Positions 1 through 6,841 of a DNA stretch of 10,204 bases are shown here, one piece after another. Source of the DNA: Bacillota bacterium (GTDB lineage: Bacteria; Bacillota; Clostridia; Lachnospirales; Lachnospiraceae). Below the pieces are notes generated by a model that saw nothing but the letters and a program-made list of their open reading frames with translations, searched no databases and was not told the origin of the DNA. Numbering within the stretch: position 1 is the first letter of the stretch; each line of letters begins with the position of its first letter. The position numbers and the translations under genes were made by a program. The stretch is from positions 1-10,204 of the forward strand of contig JAEYPP010000050.1 in the NCBI GenBank assembly GCA_023410575.1, read 5' to 3'.

Positions 1-247
1 TACCATGTCTGATTGCACCAGCCTGGCCAGTGAATCCACCACCGTGAACGTTAACAAGAACGTCGAATTTATCTGCTGTTTCTGTTAATACAAGTGGCTG
101 ACGAACGATAAGTTTTAATGTTTCAAGACCGAAATATAAATCCATATCTCTCTTATTTATTGTAACTTTACCAGTACCAGGTACAAGGTAAACTCTTGCG
201 ATACTACTTTTTCTTCTTCCAGTTCCGTAATATTTTGCTTTAGCCAA
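1..247 (-). CDS. rpsI: Small-subunit ribosomal protein S9 (uS9), N-terminal 82 codons, TTG start
   Basis: Partial gene, cut by the left window edge. S9 is a 30S head protein whose C-terminal tail reaches the P-site tRNA; that tail lies outside this window. The frame reads (M)AKAKYYGTGRRKSSIARVYL, then a stretch ending GGGFTGQAGAIRHG, which is the S9 family signature. The family is about 130 residues, so roughly 63% is present. The start codon is TTG at 247-245. It is chosen because an AGGAGG at 256-261 lies 8 nt upstream and the protein begins exactly where S9 should. It lies 25 nt after the rplM stop, so the two are co-transcribed, the conserved L13-S9 pair. The unusual start and the truncation make it easy to miss. 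Confidence 0.95.
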   Translation of the reverse strand, partial: MAKAKYYGTGRRKSSIARVYLVPGTGKVTINKRDMDLYFGLETLKLIVRQPLVLTETADKFDVLVNVHGGGFTGQAGAIRHG

Positions 248-272
248 TGTTATTTCCTCCTTTCAGTCCTAA

Positions 273-707
273 TTAGTATTTGATTTCAAGTACTTCTGGT
301 TTCTGAGCTGCGTTAGCGTGCTCTGCACCAGCGTATACGTGTAATTTATTTAACATTGCTCTTCCTAAAGGTCCCTTTGGAAGCATGCCTTTAACTGCAA
401 GAGTAATAACATCTTCAGGTTTTTTAGCCATCATTTCCTTTAATGTTGTTTCTCTCATACCACCTGGGAAATCAGAGTGATTGTAGTAAATCTTCTGATC
501 CATCTTCTTACCAGTAACCTTAATCTTGTCAGCGTTGACAACGATTACATAATCACCTGTATCGATGTGTGGTGTGTAAATAGCCTTGTTCTTACCTCTT
601 AAAACTTTAGCAATCTCAGAAGAGAGACGTCCTAATGTATGTCCTGTAGCATCAACTACATACCATTTTCTTTCAATTGTCGCTGGACTAGCCATAAAGC
701 TTTTCAT
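273..707 (-). CDS. rplM: Large-subunit ribosomal protein L13 (uL13)
   Basis: L13 is an early-assembling 50S protein that binds 23S rRNA. The 144-residue product matches the usual bacterial length of 142-147. It begins MKSF...ERKWYVVDATGHTLGRL and carries the family signature LAVKGMLPKGPLGR at residues 103-116, followed by KLHVYAG. The ATG at 707 is preceded by AGGAGG at 715-720 with 7 nt spacing, which favours it over Met5. It is the first gene of an rplM-rpsI unit, with a good promoter at 814-842 and a leader of about 100 nt. L13 leader RNAs that regulate this operon are known in some Firmicutes. I do not see a recognisable copy here, only a mostly unstructured AT-rich leader. Confidence 0.98.
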   Translation of the reverse strand: MKSFMASPATIERKWYVVDATGHTLGRLSSEIAKVLRGKNKAIYTPHIDTGDYVIVVNADKIKVTGKKMDQKIYYNHSDFPGGMRETTLKEMMAKKPEDVITLAVKGMLPKGPLGRAMLNKLHVYAGAEHANAAQKPEVLEIKY

Positions 708-813
708 TGGTTTACCTCCTTAATAAATTCTTTTCTATATTTGTTAACATAAAACCACATTCATGAAGTACACATAAATACTAGCTTTTGCGGTTATTTT
801 AGTCACTTCGCAA

Positions 814-842
814 ATGATACAATATTATAGAAGTACTGTCAA
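814..842 (-). promoter_or_regulatory. Vegetative (sigma-A type) promoter of rplM-rpsI
   Basis: Read on the minus strand, a perfect -35 box TTGACA (837-842) is followed by a 17-bp spacer and the -10 box TATCAT (814-819, five of six consensus bases). A TATAAT also occurs inside the spacer, but it is only 7 bp from the -35 box and so is not the matching -10. The start of transcription would fall near 806-808, about 100 nt before the rplM ATG. AT-rich DNA lies upstream of the -35 box. Confidence 0.78.
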
Positions 843-892
843 GCATCAAAACCAAGTTTTTTTGGCTATTTTTCAAATTTTCTAATTTGACA

Positions 893-927
893 TAATAAAA
901 AGTCACTTATTATGTGACTTTTTATTA
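893..927 (-). terminator. Intrinsic terminator, probably bidirectional, after truA
   Basis: A perfect 14-bp stem (893-906 pairing with 914-927) encloses a 7-nt loop. The arms contain AAAAAGTCAC and GTGACTTTTT, so the 3' side of the stem is T-rich whichever strand is read. No genes converge here, so the useful direction is minus: it would end the ecfA1-ecfA2-ecfT-truA transcript about 50 bp before the rplM -35 box. Confidence 0.8.
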
Positions 928-952
928 CTTATATTATTTTTTAGTATTTTCT

Positions 953-1024
953 CTATATTTTAGGATCTTACGTACCGCTTAGAACTTCATTCAAGCGATA
1001 GCGTGTTGCGTATAAATTATGTTT
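953..1024. repeat. Dispersed intergenic repeat, copy A
   Basis: This stretch aligns with 4756-4826 in the same orientation. The shared blocks are CTATATTTTAGG, CTTA-then-TACCG, the exact 16-mer AACTTCATTCAAGCGA, and a 3' block ending AATTATGTTT. By hand I count about 57 identical bases over 70 aligned positions, with one gap. It lies 94 bp past the truA stop. Unlike copy B, it lacks the left-hand arms that fold copy B into one long hairpin, so it may be a truncated or diverged member. I do not recognise the family. Confidence 0.7.
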
Positions 1025-1081
1025 ATCAAAACAGATCTGTTTGAGCGTAGCGAGTTATCTGTTTTATGATATACTCAACAC
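1003..1081. repeat. Long imperfect hairpin downstream of truA
   Basis: The outer arms 1003-1014 and 1070-1081 pair at 11 of 12 positions (GTGTTGCGTATA against TATACTCAACAC). Inside, AAAACAGAT (1028-1036) pairs perfectly with ATCTGTTTT (1057-1065). The 20-base tip contains GAGCGTAGCGAG. It overlaps the right end of repeat copy A. There is no T-run immediately after it on either strand, so it does not look like a simple terminator. It may be a small repeat element, or it may protect the 3' end of the truA transcript. Confidence 0.6.
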
Positions 1082-1118
1082 AAATATTTAGATAGGCCTT
1101 TTGAGCCTGAAATCATCT

Positions 1119-1856
1119 CTATAAATACTCGATTTTTACTAATGTTAAACCCTTTGCCGGGGCAGTTGGTCCTGAAACTGTTCGATCCTTTTGCTCTAGC
1201 ATCCAAGCAACCCTCTCTGGTTCATAGTAATGAATGCCGACTTGAATTAGTGTTCCTGCAATGATACGAACCATATTATACAAGAAACCATTTCCTTGGA
1301 TACGAATCACAATTTCTTGATTATCTCTAATTACATCCAATGAATAAATGGTACGAACTGTTGATTTTACTTGAGTATGCACAGAACAGAAACTTGCAAA
1401 GTCATGCTCACCGATTAGGTACTTTGCTGCTGCCTGCATCCGATCTACATCGATATCATTGTAAACGAAATGAGAATATCTGCGATTTAAAGGCATTGGA
1501 TGAGTTGCGTTATAGATGCGATATTCATATGTCTTTTTCGTATCTGTAAATCTCGGATGAAAATCGAGTGGAACCTCTCTTGACTCCTGAATTACAATGT
1601 CCTCAGGAAGTCGCTGATTTAATGCGTAGGAAATCCTTTCGGCAGGAATTCTCGCTTCTGTATCAAATACAGCTACATTACCCATTGCGTGAACGCCTGA
1701 ATCAGTACGACTAGCACCAATGACCGTAATTTGTTCTTTTAACAAAGTCGATAATTCTCGATTTAGTACCTCCTCAATTGTAATAACATTCGACTGTGCT
1801 TGCCATCCATAATACTCAGTCCCATCATAGGCAACAATCAACAAAACTCTTTTCAT
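1119..1856 (-). CDS. truA: tRNA pseudouridine(38-40) synthase TruA
   Basis: TruA isomerises uridines 38, 39 and 40 in the anticodon arm of many tRNAs. The protein opens MKRVLLIVAYDGTEYYGWQ and has the catalytic motif GASRTDSGVHAMGN with the nucleophile Asp52, then FHPRFTDTKKTYEYRIYN, and GNGFLYNMVRIIAGTL near the C-terminus, all typical. Length is 245 residues, normal for the family. A longer frame opens at GTG 1862, but AAAAGG (1864-1869) is then only 1 nt from the start. It stands 7 nt from ATG 1856, so I use that. The gene is last in the ecfA1-ecfA2-ecfT-truA unit, 49 nt after the ecfT stop, the standard Firmicutes arrangement. Confidence 0.97.
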   Translation of the reverse strand: MKRVLLIVAYDGTEYYGWQAQSNVITIEEVLNRELSTLLKEQITVIGASRTDSGVHAMGNVAVFDTEARIPAERISYALNQRLPEDIVIQESREVPLDFHPRFTDTKKTYEYRIYNATHPMPLNRRYSHFVYNDIDVDRMQAAAKYLIGEHDFASFCSVHTQVKSTVRTIYSLDVIRDNQEIVIRIQGNGFLYNMVRIIAGTLIQVGIHYYEPERVAWMLEQKDRTVSGPTAPAKGLTLVKIEYL

Positions 1857-1905
1857 ATCCACACCTTTTCTATGCTTTACTTCTTAAGAATTTGCTTCTC
1901 GCATG

Positions 1906-2700
1906 TTACTTAATAAATACGACAATAGCCGCAATATATGCAACATAAACACCATATGTCACGATATCTCTTCCCTTATAATGAAGAGGTTTCATCTTTG
2001 TACGTCCCTTACCACCACGGTAACATCTTGCCTCCATTGCCATCGCCAAGTCACCAGCTCGACGAAATGCTGAGATAAATAATGGAACAAGAATTGGTAC
2101 CATTGCCTTTGCTCGCTTAATTATGCCTCCAGATTCAAAATCTGCACCACGTGCCTGCTGTGCCTTCATAATCTTGTCGGTCTCTTCTAGAAGAATTGGA
2201 ATAAAACGAAGTGCAATCGACATCATCATTGCGACTTCATGAACAGGCACACGAATCACTTTCAATGGTCCAAGTAATTTCTCAATAGCATCTGTCAACT
2301 GATTTGGTGTTGTCGTAAGCGTCATTAAAGAAGAACCGATTATCAATGTAATCAATCGAATTCCCATAAATCCAGCAGTTCGCAAGCCCTCTCTCGTAAT
2401 CTTTAAAAAACCTAATCTCCATATTTCCTCTCCTGGAGTTAAAAACAAATTAAATCCTACCGTAAAGAGCAATAAGAAAATAACCGCTTTAAGCCCTTTT
2501 ACAATGAATTTAAATGGGACCTTCGATAACAAGATTACTCCGATTAAAAAAGAGCCTGTTATCAAATACCCCCAAAAAGAATGAAATAAAAACAAGGAGA
2601 CAATATATACGAGAGTACCAATCAATTTCACACGTGGGTCTAGTCGATGAATTACCGAATTTGCTGGATAATATTGTCCAATTGTTATGTCTCTAATCAT
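1906..2700 (-). CDS. ecfT: ECF transporter transmembrane component EcfT
   Basis: EcfT is the membrane scaffold that couples the two EcfA ATPases to interchangeable substrate-binding S components, powering uptake of vitamins or trace metals. The 264-residue protein has hydrophobic segments at roughly 25-60, 66-88, 108-130 and 245-263. It has the two coupling-helix signatures of the family: ARG at 183-185 (KAQQARGAD) and the second at 224-226 (AMEARCYRGG), where Cys replaces the final Gly, as is common. The ATG at 2700 follows the ecfA2 stop by 12 nt, with an AAAGGG just upstream. No S component is encoded in the window, which fits a shared (group II) module serving S components elsewhere. Confidence 0.96.
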   Translation of the reverse strand: MIRDITIGQYYPANSVIHRLDPRVKLIGTLVYIVSLFLFHSFWGYLITGSFLIGVILLSKVPFKFIVKGLKAVIFLLLFTVGFNLFLTPGEEIWRLGFLKITREGLRTAGFMGIRLITLIIGSSLMTLTTTPNQLTDAIEKLLGPLKVIRVPVHEVAMMMSIALRFIPILLEETDKIMKAQQARGADFESGGIIKRAKAMVPILVPLFISAFRRAGDLAMAMEARCYRGGKGRTKMKPLHYKGRDIVTYGVYVAYIAAIVVFIK

Positions 2701-2712
2701 AGCTAACCCTTT

Positions 2713-3567
2713 CTAATCCTGTGTTTTCCACCAGGCATATAATTCATCTACAGCTTCCTTTACTGTAGTTGCATCCGTTTGAACTGATAAGCCGGCCTGC
2801 TTTAAGTCATTCATTACATAAGTAACCTGTGGTGCAGCTAGTCCGATTTGCTCTAGTTTTGCATAATGCTGAAATACATTTTTAGGAGTGTCGTCAAAGG
2901 CAACACTTCCTTTATTCATTACGATAATACGATCTACGTATTTTGCGATATCCTCCATACTATGAGAAACTAAAATAACGGTAATCTTTCTCTCTTTATG
3001 AATCTTTGCTATTTGATCTAGAATCTCATCCCTACCTCTAGGATCTAGACCAGCTGTTGGCTCATCTAAGATTAATACCTCAGGTTGCATTGCAAGAACA
3101 CCAGCGATTGCAACTCTTCGTTTTTGTCCACCAGATAATTCAAAAGGAGAAACATCGAGTAAATCATCACTAATTCCGACCATCTTCAGAGCTTCAAAGG
3201 ACCGTAAATCAATTTCTAAAGGCTTTAAGCCAAGATTCTTAGGGCCAAATTGAACATCCTTTAATACCGTTGTTTCAAATAACTGATGCTCAGGATATTG
3301 AAATACTAATCCGACTTTACTTCTTAGCTCTTTCTTATTAAAATCAGGATCATAAATGTCCTTACCATTATAGTAAACACCACCACTGGTAGCTTTCATT
3401 AACCCATTCATATGTTGTATCAAAGTAGATTTCCCAGACCCCGTATGCCCAATTAAACCAATAAACTGGCCATCAGGAATCTGTAATTCTATATCTTTAA
3501 GCGCGTGCTTTTTATATGCTGTACCTTCACTGTAAATATAGTTTAATTTATTTAATATGATTGCCAT
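2713..3567 (-). CDS. ecfA2: ECF transporter ATPase EcfA2 (EcfA')
   Basis: This is the second ABC ATPase of the ECF energising module. ATP binding and hydrolysis by the EcfA1-EcfA2 dimer drives movement of EcfT and the bound S component. Visible motifs are Walker A GHTGSGKST (40-48), Q-loop Gln90 in FQYPEHQLF, signature LSGGQ (144-148), Walker B VLILDE (164-169), D-loop GLD and switch His202. Length 284 is normal. Placement second, the HTGSGKS variant and the YPEHQLFE stretch mark it as EcfA2 and not EcfA1. It starts 13 nt after the ecfA1 stop, with a GAGG-type ribosome binding site in the gap, so translation is probably coupled. Confidence 0.95.
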   Translation of the reverse strand: MAIILNKLNYIYSEGTAYKKHALKDIELQIPDGQFIGLIGHTGSGKSTLIQHMNGLMKATSGGVYYNGKDIYDPDFNKKELRSKVGLVFQYPEHQLFETTVLKDVQFGPKNLGLKPLEIDLRSFEALKMVGISDDLLDVSPFELSGGQKRRVAIAGVLAMQPEVLILDEPTAGLDPRGRDEILDQIAKIHKERKITVILVSHSMEDIAKYVDRIIVMNKGSVAFDDTPKNVFQHYAKLEQIGLAAPQVTYVMNDLKQAGLSVQTDATTVKEAVDELYAWWKTQD

Positions 3568-3580
3568 TCTTTCACCGCCT

Positions 3581-4441
3581 CTATCTTCTCCTAAGCTTTA
3601 AAACTTCCTTTACAAACTCCTCTTTCGTAAGAATACCAGCAGGTAATGGCAAACCTTTTTTAGAAAGTTCATAAGCAAGTTCTGTCACCTGTGGCACATC
3701 AAGACGATATTTCTTGATTTTCTCCACATTTGAAAATACCTCTCTTGGGGTTCCTTGCATTACGACCTTGCCAGCATCCATCACAATAACCTTATCCGCA
3801 TCAATTACCTCATCCATATAGTGAGTAATTAGTAAAATCGTAATCTTTTCATGTCGATTTAGATCATGAAGTGTTTTAATAACTTCTTTCCGTCCATTTG
3901 GATCTAACATAGCAGTAGGCTCATCTAAAATAATACATTTTGGTCGCATTGCCATAATACCCGCAATCGCTACGCGTTGTTTTTGTCCACCGGATAGTTT
4001 GTTTGGTGAATGTGCACGATATTCATACATTCCTACTGCCTTTAGACTCTCTTCTACTCGTTTCCAAATTTCCTTTGTTTCGATTCCGAGATTCTCAGGT
4101 CCGAATCCAACATCTTCCTCCACAACGGTAGCAATAATCTGATTATCAGGATTTTGAAATACCATTCCTGCTGACTGGCGAATATCCCAAAGATTATTTT
4201 CATCTTTTACATCATAACCATTCACATACAACGTTCCCTCTGTTGGAGATAAAATTGCGTTGATGTGCTTTGCCATCGTTGACTTTCCGGAACCATTGTG
4301 TCCTAGAATTGCTACAAAATCACCCTCATTTACATCCAAGGTAACATTGTCAATCGCACGGTTGATTCCTTCCACATTACCTTCCTCGTCACGACGAATA
4401 TATTCAAATATTAAATTATTTGCATCTATCATCTTTTTCAT
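3581..4441 (-). CDS. ecfA1: ECF transporter ATPase EcfA1 (EcfA)
   Basis: First ATPase of the ECF module. Motifs are Walker A GHNGSGKST (47-55), Q-loop Gln96 in FQNPDNQI, signature LSGGQ (149-153), Walker B IILDE (170-174) and switch His207. Length is 286. The FQNPDNQ form is typical of EcfA1. Both ATPases keep all catalytic residues. The ATG at 4441 has GGGAG (4451-4455) 9 nt upstream, a modest ribosome binding site; Met4 would be too far away. In most Firmicutes this gene follows rplQ closely. Here a GGDEF-EAL gene separates them, and the ecf operon has its own promoter at 4526-4554. Confidence 0.95.
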   Translation of the reverse strand: MKKMIDANNLIFEYIRRDEEGNVEGINRAIDNVTLDVNEGDFVAILGHNGSGKSTMAKHINAILSPTEGTLYVNGYDVKDENNLWDIRQSAGMVFQNPDNQIIATVVEEDVGFGPENLGIETKEIWKRVEESLKAVGMYEYRAHSPNKLSGGQKQRVAIAGIMAMRPKCIILDEPTAMLDPNGRKEVIKTLHDLNRHEKITILLITHYMDEVIDADKVIVMDAGKVVMQGTPREVFSNVEKIKKYRLDVPQVTELAYELSKKGLPLPAGILTKEEFVKEVLKLRRR

Positions 4442-4525
4442 ATAATTCTACTCCCATACAGCATACCAATCCTTCGATGATATCACTGAACTTCAAACTT
4501 CTACTGCACATTATTGTTCTCATAC

Positions 4526-4554
4526 ATTGTATTGTATAATCTTATGATTTGCAA
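4526..4554 (-). promoter_or_regulatory. Vegetative-type promoter of the ecfA1-ecfA2-ecfT-truA operon
   Basis: On the minus strand, TTGCAA (4549-4554, four of six -35 consensus bases) is separated by 17 bp from TACAAT (4526-4531, five of six -10 bases). Transcription would start near 4519, giving a leader of just under 80 nt. No riboswitch fold is evident in that leader. The site lies past the terminator-like repeat of the upstream gene, consistent with an independent transcription unit. Confidence 0.62.
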
Positions 4555-4692
4555 GAAATTTTCTAATAACTAAGAATGCGCAGGAATTTCATCTACGATC
4601 CGTACAACATTGATTCTATTTATGTATTAGCACTACGGTGTTAAACAGACTCTCTGCAATTTATTCATATTATAAACATAGATAAACTTAGT

Positions 4693-4834
4693 AAAAAAGA
4701 GACAACAAACATAATTCAAAAAGCATCCTGTTATGAAGTTGATCAGTACTTTTGCCTATATTTTAGGCCTTATATACCGATATCAACTTCATTCAAGCGA
4801 ACGCGCGATGCAAATGAATTATGTTTGTTATCTC
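4693..4834 (-). terminator. Long nested inverted repeat with T6 tail, probable terminator of the GGDEF-EAL gene
   Basis: The outer arms 4699-4718 and 4815-4834 pair at 19 of 20 positions (core AACAAACATAATTCA against its complement). Then GCATC (4723-4727) pairs with GATGC (4807-4811), 4733-4743 pairs perfectly over 11 bp with 4782-4792, and GCCTA (4754-4758) pairs with TAGGC (4764-4768). On the minus strand the structure is followed at once by TTTTTT (4693-4698), so it can act as an intrinsic terminator 40 nt past the stop at 4874. It is much longer and more branched than an ordinary terminator and includes repeat copy B, so it may be a small mobile element that has taken on this role. Confidence 0.68.
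4756..4826. repeat. Dispersed intergenic repeat, copy B
   Basis: This is the partner of copy A at 953-1024, in the same orientation and, like it, just 3' of a minus-strand gene. The exact 16-mer AACTTCATTCAAGCGA is at 4785-4800. In this copy the conserved block supplies the tip hairpin, the right inner arm and most of the right outer arm of the nested inverted repeat at 4693-4834. It is therefore the more complete member. Confidence 0.7.
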
Positions 4835-4873
4835 ATATTCATAACATTATTTGTGCAAATCGACTTATACTTC

Positions 4874-6754
4874 CTATTCTTTTATCTCTTTTGACTCCCT
4901 CACAATCTCTAGCGCCCTCTCTGCATCCACTGGTTTGCCTAGAAGGTAACCTTGGATATAGTCACATCTCACTTCTTTTAGAATATCAAGCTGAACCTGC
5001 TGTTCTACTCCTTCAGCAATTACCTCAATGGATAGTTCATGCGCAATCGTCACTAATGATTTCACGAGTGCTTGATGTTTGTTATGTATGATAATTCCAT
5101 CAATAAATGTTTTGTCAATCTTCATAATGTCGATTGGTAAACACTGTAAATAACTTAAGGACGCATATCCTGTTCCAAAATCATCAAGTGCTATCGTAAT
5201 ACCTCTTTTCTTCAATTCTGTTAATGTCTCAATCGCTGACTCCTTTGAGACAATAAACATAGATTCCGTAACCTCTATTTCCAGACAATTTGGATCAAAT
5301 TTGGTCTCCTTAATCACATTGTCAACCATGGAAATAAAACCTGCATCGAGTAGCTGAACTGCTGACACATTGACAGAAAGCGTGAACTTTGTATTGCAAA
5401 GTTCCATCCATAACCTACATATTCTACAAGATTCTTTTAAAATCCACTCACCCATACTCAGAATCATTCCATTTTCTTCTGCAATCGGAATAAAGTCCTT
5501 TGGTGGTATGAAACCGATATCTTTTGTAATCCAACGCGCAAGGGCTTCAAAGCCACGAAGTTTTTTTGTATTAGTTTCGAATTGTGGTTGAAATACAACC
5601 GATAATTCATTTCGTATGAGTACTTGTTGCATATAGTCTTCCAACAACATATTGTATTGAAATTGTTCCTGAAGTTCTCGGTTAAATTTTTGTATTTTAT
5701 TTGATTTATTTAATTTTGCCTTATACATTGCAACATCTGCATATTTAATTAAAACTTCGGCATTGTCACCATCATCTGGATATACTGAGATGCCGAAACT
5801 CGCCTTCACATAAAATTCTCGTTGCTTAAAACTTACATGTTCATTCAGCAATTCATATAAGGACTCCACATATTGTATAATCTCCTCATTACTTAGTGAA
5901 CGTTGTATGATAATTATAAACTCATCACCACCTAAACGTCCTATAATATCATCTTTATGTATACCTTTCTCCCAGCGATTCGCAATTTCACATAAAACTC
6001 CATCACCATATAGATGTCCAGCAGAATCATTTATTTTTTTAAAATTATCCAAATCAACTACAACAACAGAAAATCTTTGATTCTCTAAAGAAGCAGATTT
6101 CAGCATTGCATCGATCCGTTCCATAATCATTCGGCGATTCGGAAGTCCAGTTAGACAATCATAGAAAGCTAGTTGGTTCAATTTGTCTTCTCTCTCCATT
6201 AGGGCTGCATTGCATCTTTCTAATTTAAGCTTTTGCTCTATCAAATCATTCTCAGATGCTGAAATTTCTTCGTAAAGAGATAGTATTTCTTCTCTTTGAT
6301 GTACCACCTCACCAAACTTTTTTTCACAAAGATGAATATAATAATATAAAATATGTACCACAATAAACGTTAGGAAGTGTGTAAATATCCCTTGTAATGC
6401 AATCATATTACCTTCAATTATTGCTCCGATCGATGTACCTACAAGAGAGAATCCTAGAAGAATTAAGTCAATGATATATCCCCTTCGTCGTTGGATAATA
6501 ATTAACAGGATCATAGTACAAGTTTGAATTTGACTAATCGTAGATAACACTGTGGTATAAAGTATGTTGAGTCCGAATATTTCTACCGTATCACTTTGTA
6601 TTCTTGATAACCTTATTTTTAGAAAGTAAAGTAGGAGGTAGCTGATTACTATTATCACAGTAACTATAAAACGGCTTCTCCTACTTTTTATTAGCTGATG
6701 GTCAAAGTCTTCATAAACATACACTATATTATCCTTATCGTCTTTATCTGCCAT
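4874..6754 (-). CDS. Membrane-anchored GGDEF-EAL protein (c-di-GMP cyclase and phosphodiesterase domains)
   Basis: This 626-residue protein would make and/or break the second messenger cyclic di-GMP. After a charged cytoplasmic start, residues 29-142 hold about four membrane segments; the family is unclear and no known sensor domain is recognised. Residues 143-195 look like a coiled-coil linker. The GGDEF domain (195-355) has LTGLPNR, the metal- and GTP-binding DLDNFKKIND (234-243) and an intact GGDEF (275-279). The inhibitory-site Arg is replaced: HKDD at 266-269, not RxxD. The EAL domain (about 365-617) has EALAR (403-407), Asn462, Glu494, Glu497, DDFGTG (524-529), Lys545, Glu581 and Gln601, so it looks catalytically competent. 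The ribosome binding site AGGAGG (6762-6767) lies 7 nt from the ATG. It is a single-gene unit bounded by terminators. Which activity dominates cannot be read from sequence. Confidence 0.93.
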   Translation of the reverse strand: MADKDDKDNIVYVYEDFDHQLIKSRRSRFIVTVIIVISYLLLYFLKIRLSRIQSDTVEIFGLNILYTTVLSTISQIQTCTMILLIIIQRRRGYIIDLILLGFSLVGTSIGAIIEGNMIALQGIFTHFLTFIVVHILYYYIHLCEKKFGEVVHQREEILSLYEEISASENDLIEQKLKLERCNAALMEREDKLNQLAFYDCLTGLPNRRMIMERIDAMLKSASLENQRFSVVVVDLDNFKKINDSAGHLYGDGVLCEIANRWEKGIHKDDIIGRLGGDEFIIIIQRSLSNEEIIQYVESLYELLNEHVSFKQREFYVKASFGISVYPDDGDNAEVLIKYADVAMYKAKLNKSNKIQKFNRELQEQFQYNMLLEDYMQQVLIRNELSVVFQPQFETNTKKLRGFEALARWITKDIGFIPPKDFIPIAEENGMILSMGEWILKESCRICRLWMELCNTKFTLSVNVSAVQLLDAGFISMVDNVIKETKFDPNCLEIEVTESMFIVSKESAIETLTELKKRGITIALDDFGTGYASLSYLQCLPIDIMKIDKTFIDGIIIHNKHQALVKSLVTIAHELSIEVIAEGVEQQVQLDILKEVRCDYIQGYLLGKPVDAERALEIVRESKEIKE

Positions 6755-6813
6755 ATATTTCCCTCCTAACTTGGTTATCCTATTACAAAGTAAAGTGTCA
6801 TATCCCTAAATCT

Positions 6814-6841
6814 ATTCTTTATTCTTTATTCTTTATTCTTT
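6814..6841. repeat. Four tandem copies of a 7-bp unit (ATTCTTT)
   Basis: ATTCTTT is repeated exactly four times without interruption, upstream of the GGDEF-EAL gene. On the minus strand it reads AAAGAAT and directly follows a TATAAT (6843-6848), a possible -10 box with no convincing -35 box. If that box is used, transcription begins inside the repeat. Short tandem units like this can change copy number by slippage. Confidence 0.85.

Larger units (their letters stand above)
708..1118. other. Non-coding stretch between truA and rplM
   Basis: This 411-bp gap holds no credible gene on either strand. From the truA side towards rplM it contains a long imperfect hairpin (1003-1081), one copy of a dispersed repeat (953-1024), a symmetrical terminator hairpin (893-927), a small AT-rich stem (873-879 pairing with 884-890), the rplM promoter (814-842) and the rplM leader with its ribosome binding site (715-720). 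The order explains itself: truA transcripts end here and rplM transcription starts afresh. Confidence 0.8.
4442..4873. other. Non-coding stretch between the GGDEF-EAL gene and ecfA1
   Basis: This 432-bp gap contains no credible gene. Next to the GGDEF-EAL gene is the long nested inverted repeat at 4693-4834. Next to ecfA1 are its promoter (4526-4554), a leader of roughly 80 nt and the ribosome binding site. Between 4555 and 4692 I see only AT-rich DNA, a weak 7-bp stem at 4627-4644, and an isolated TATAAT on the minus strand without a convincing -35 box. Confidence 0.75.

Noticed and set aside
708..807. L13 leader regulatory RNA
   Set aside because: Such leaders are known upstream of rplM in some Firmicutes, but this 100-nt leader shows no strong stem that I could match to that family. 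A covariance-model search would decide.
4442..4519. Riboswitch in the ecfA1 leader
   Set aside because: ECF transporter genes are often riboswitch-controlled, but that is mainly true of S-component operons. The leader here is under 80 nt and has no terminator-antiterminator pair or recognisable aptamer.
4627..4644. Small stem-loop TTAGCAC / GTGTTAA
   Set aside because: Seven base pairs only if a G-T pair is allowed on one strand, with no T-run and no partner elsewhere. Likely chance.
4825..5091. Open frame on the plus strand overlapping the end of the GGDEF-EAL gene
   Set aside because: It lies mainly opposite a well-supported coding region, has no ribosome binding site of note and no recognisable domain. 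The same applies to the plus-strand frames at 1340, 2514, 4260, 5370, 8152, 9108 and 9612.
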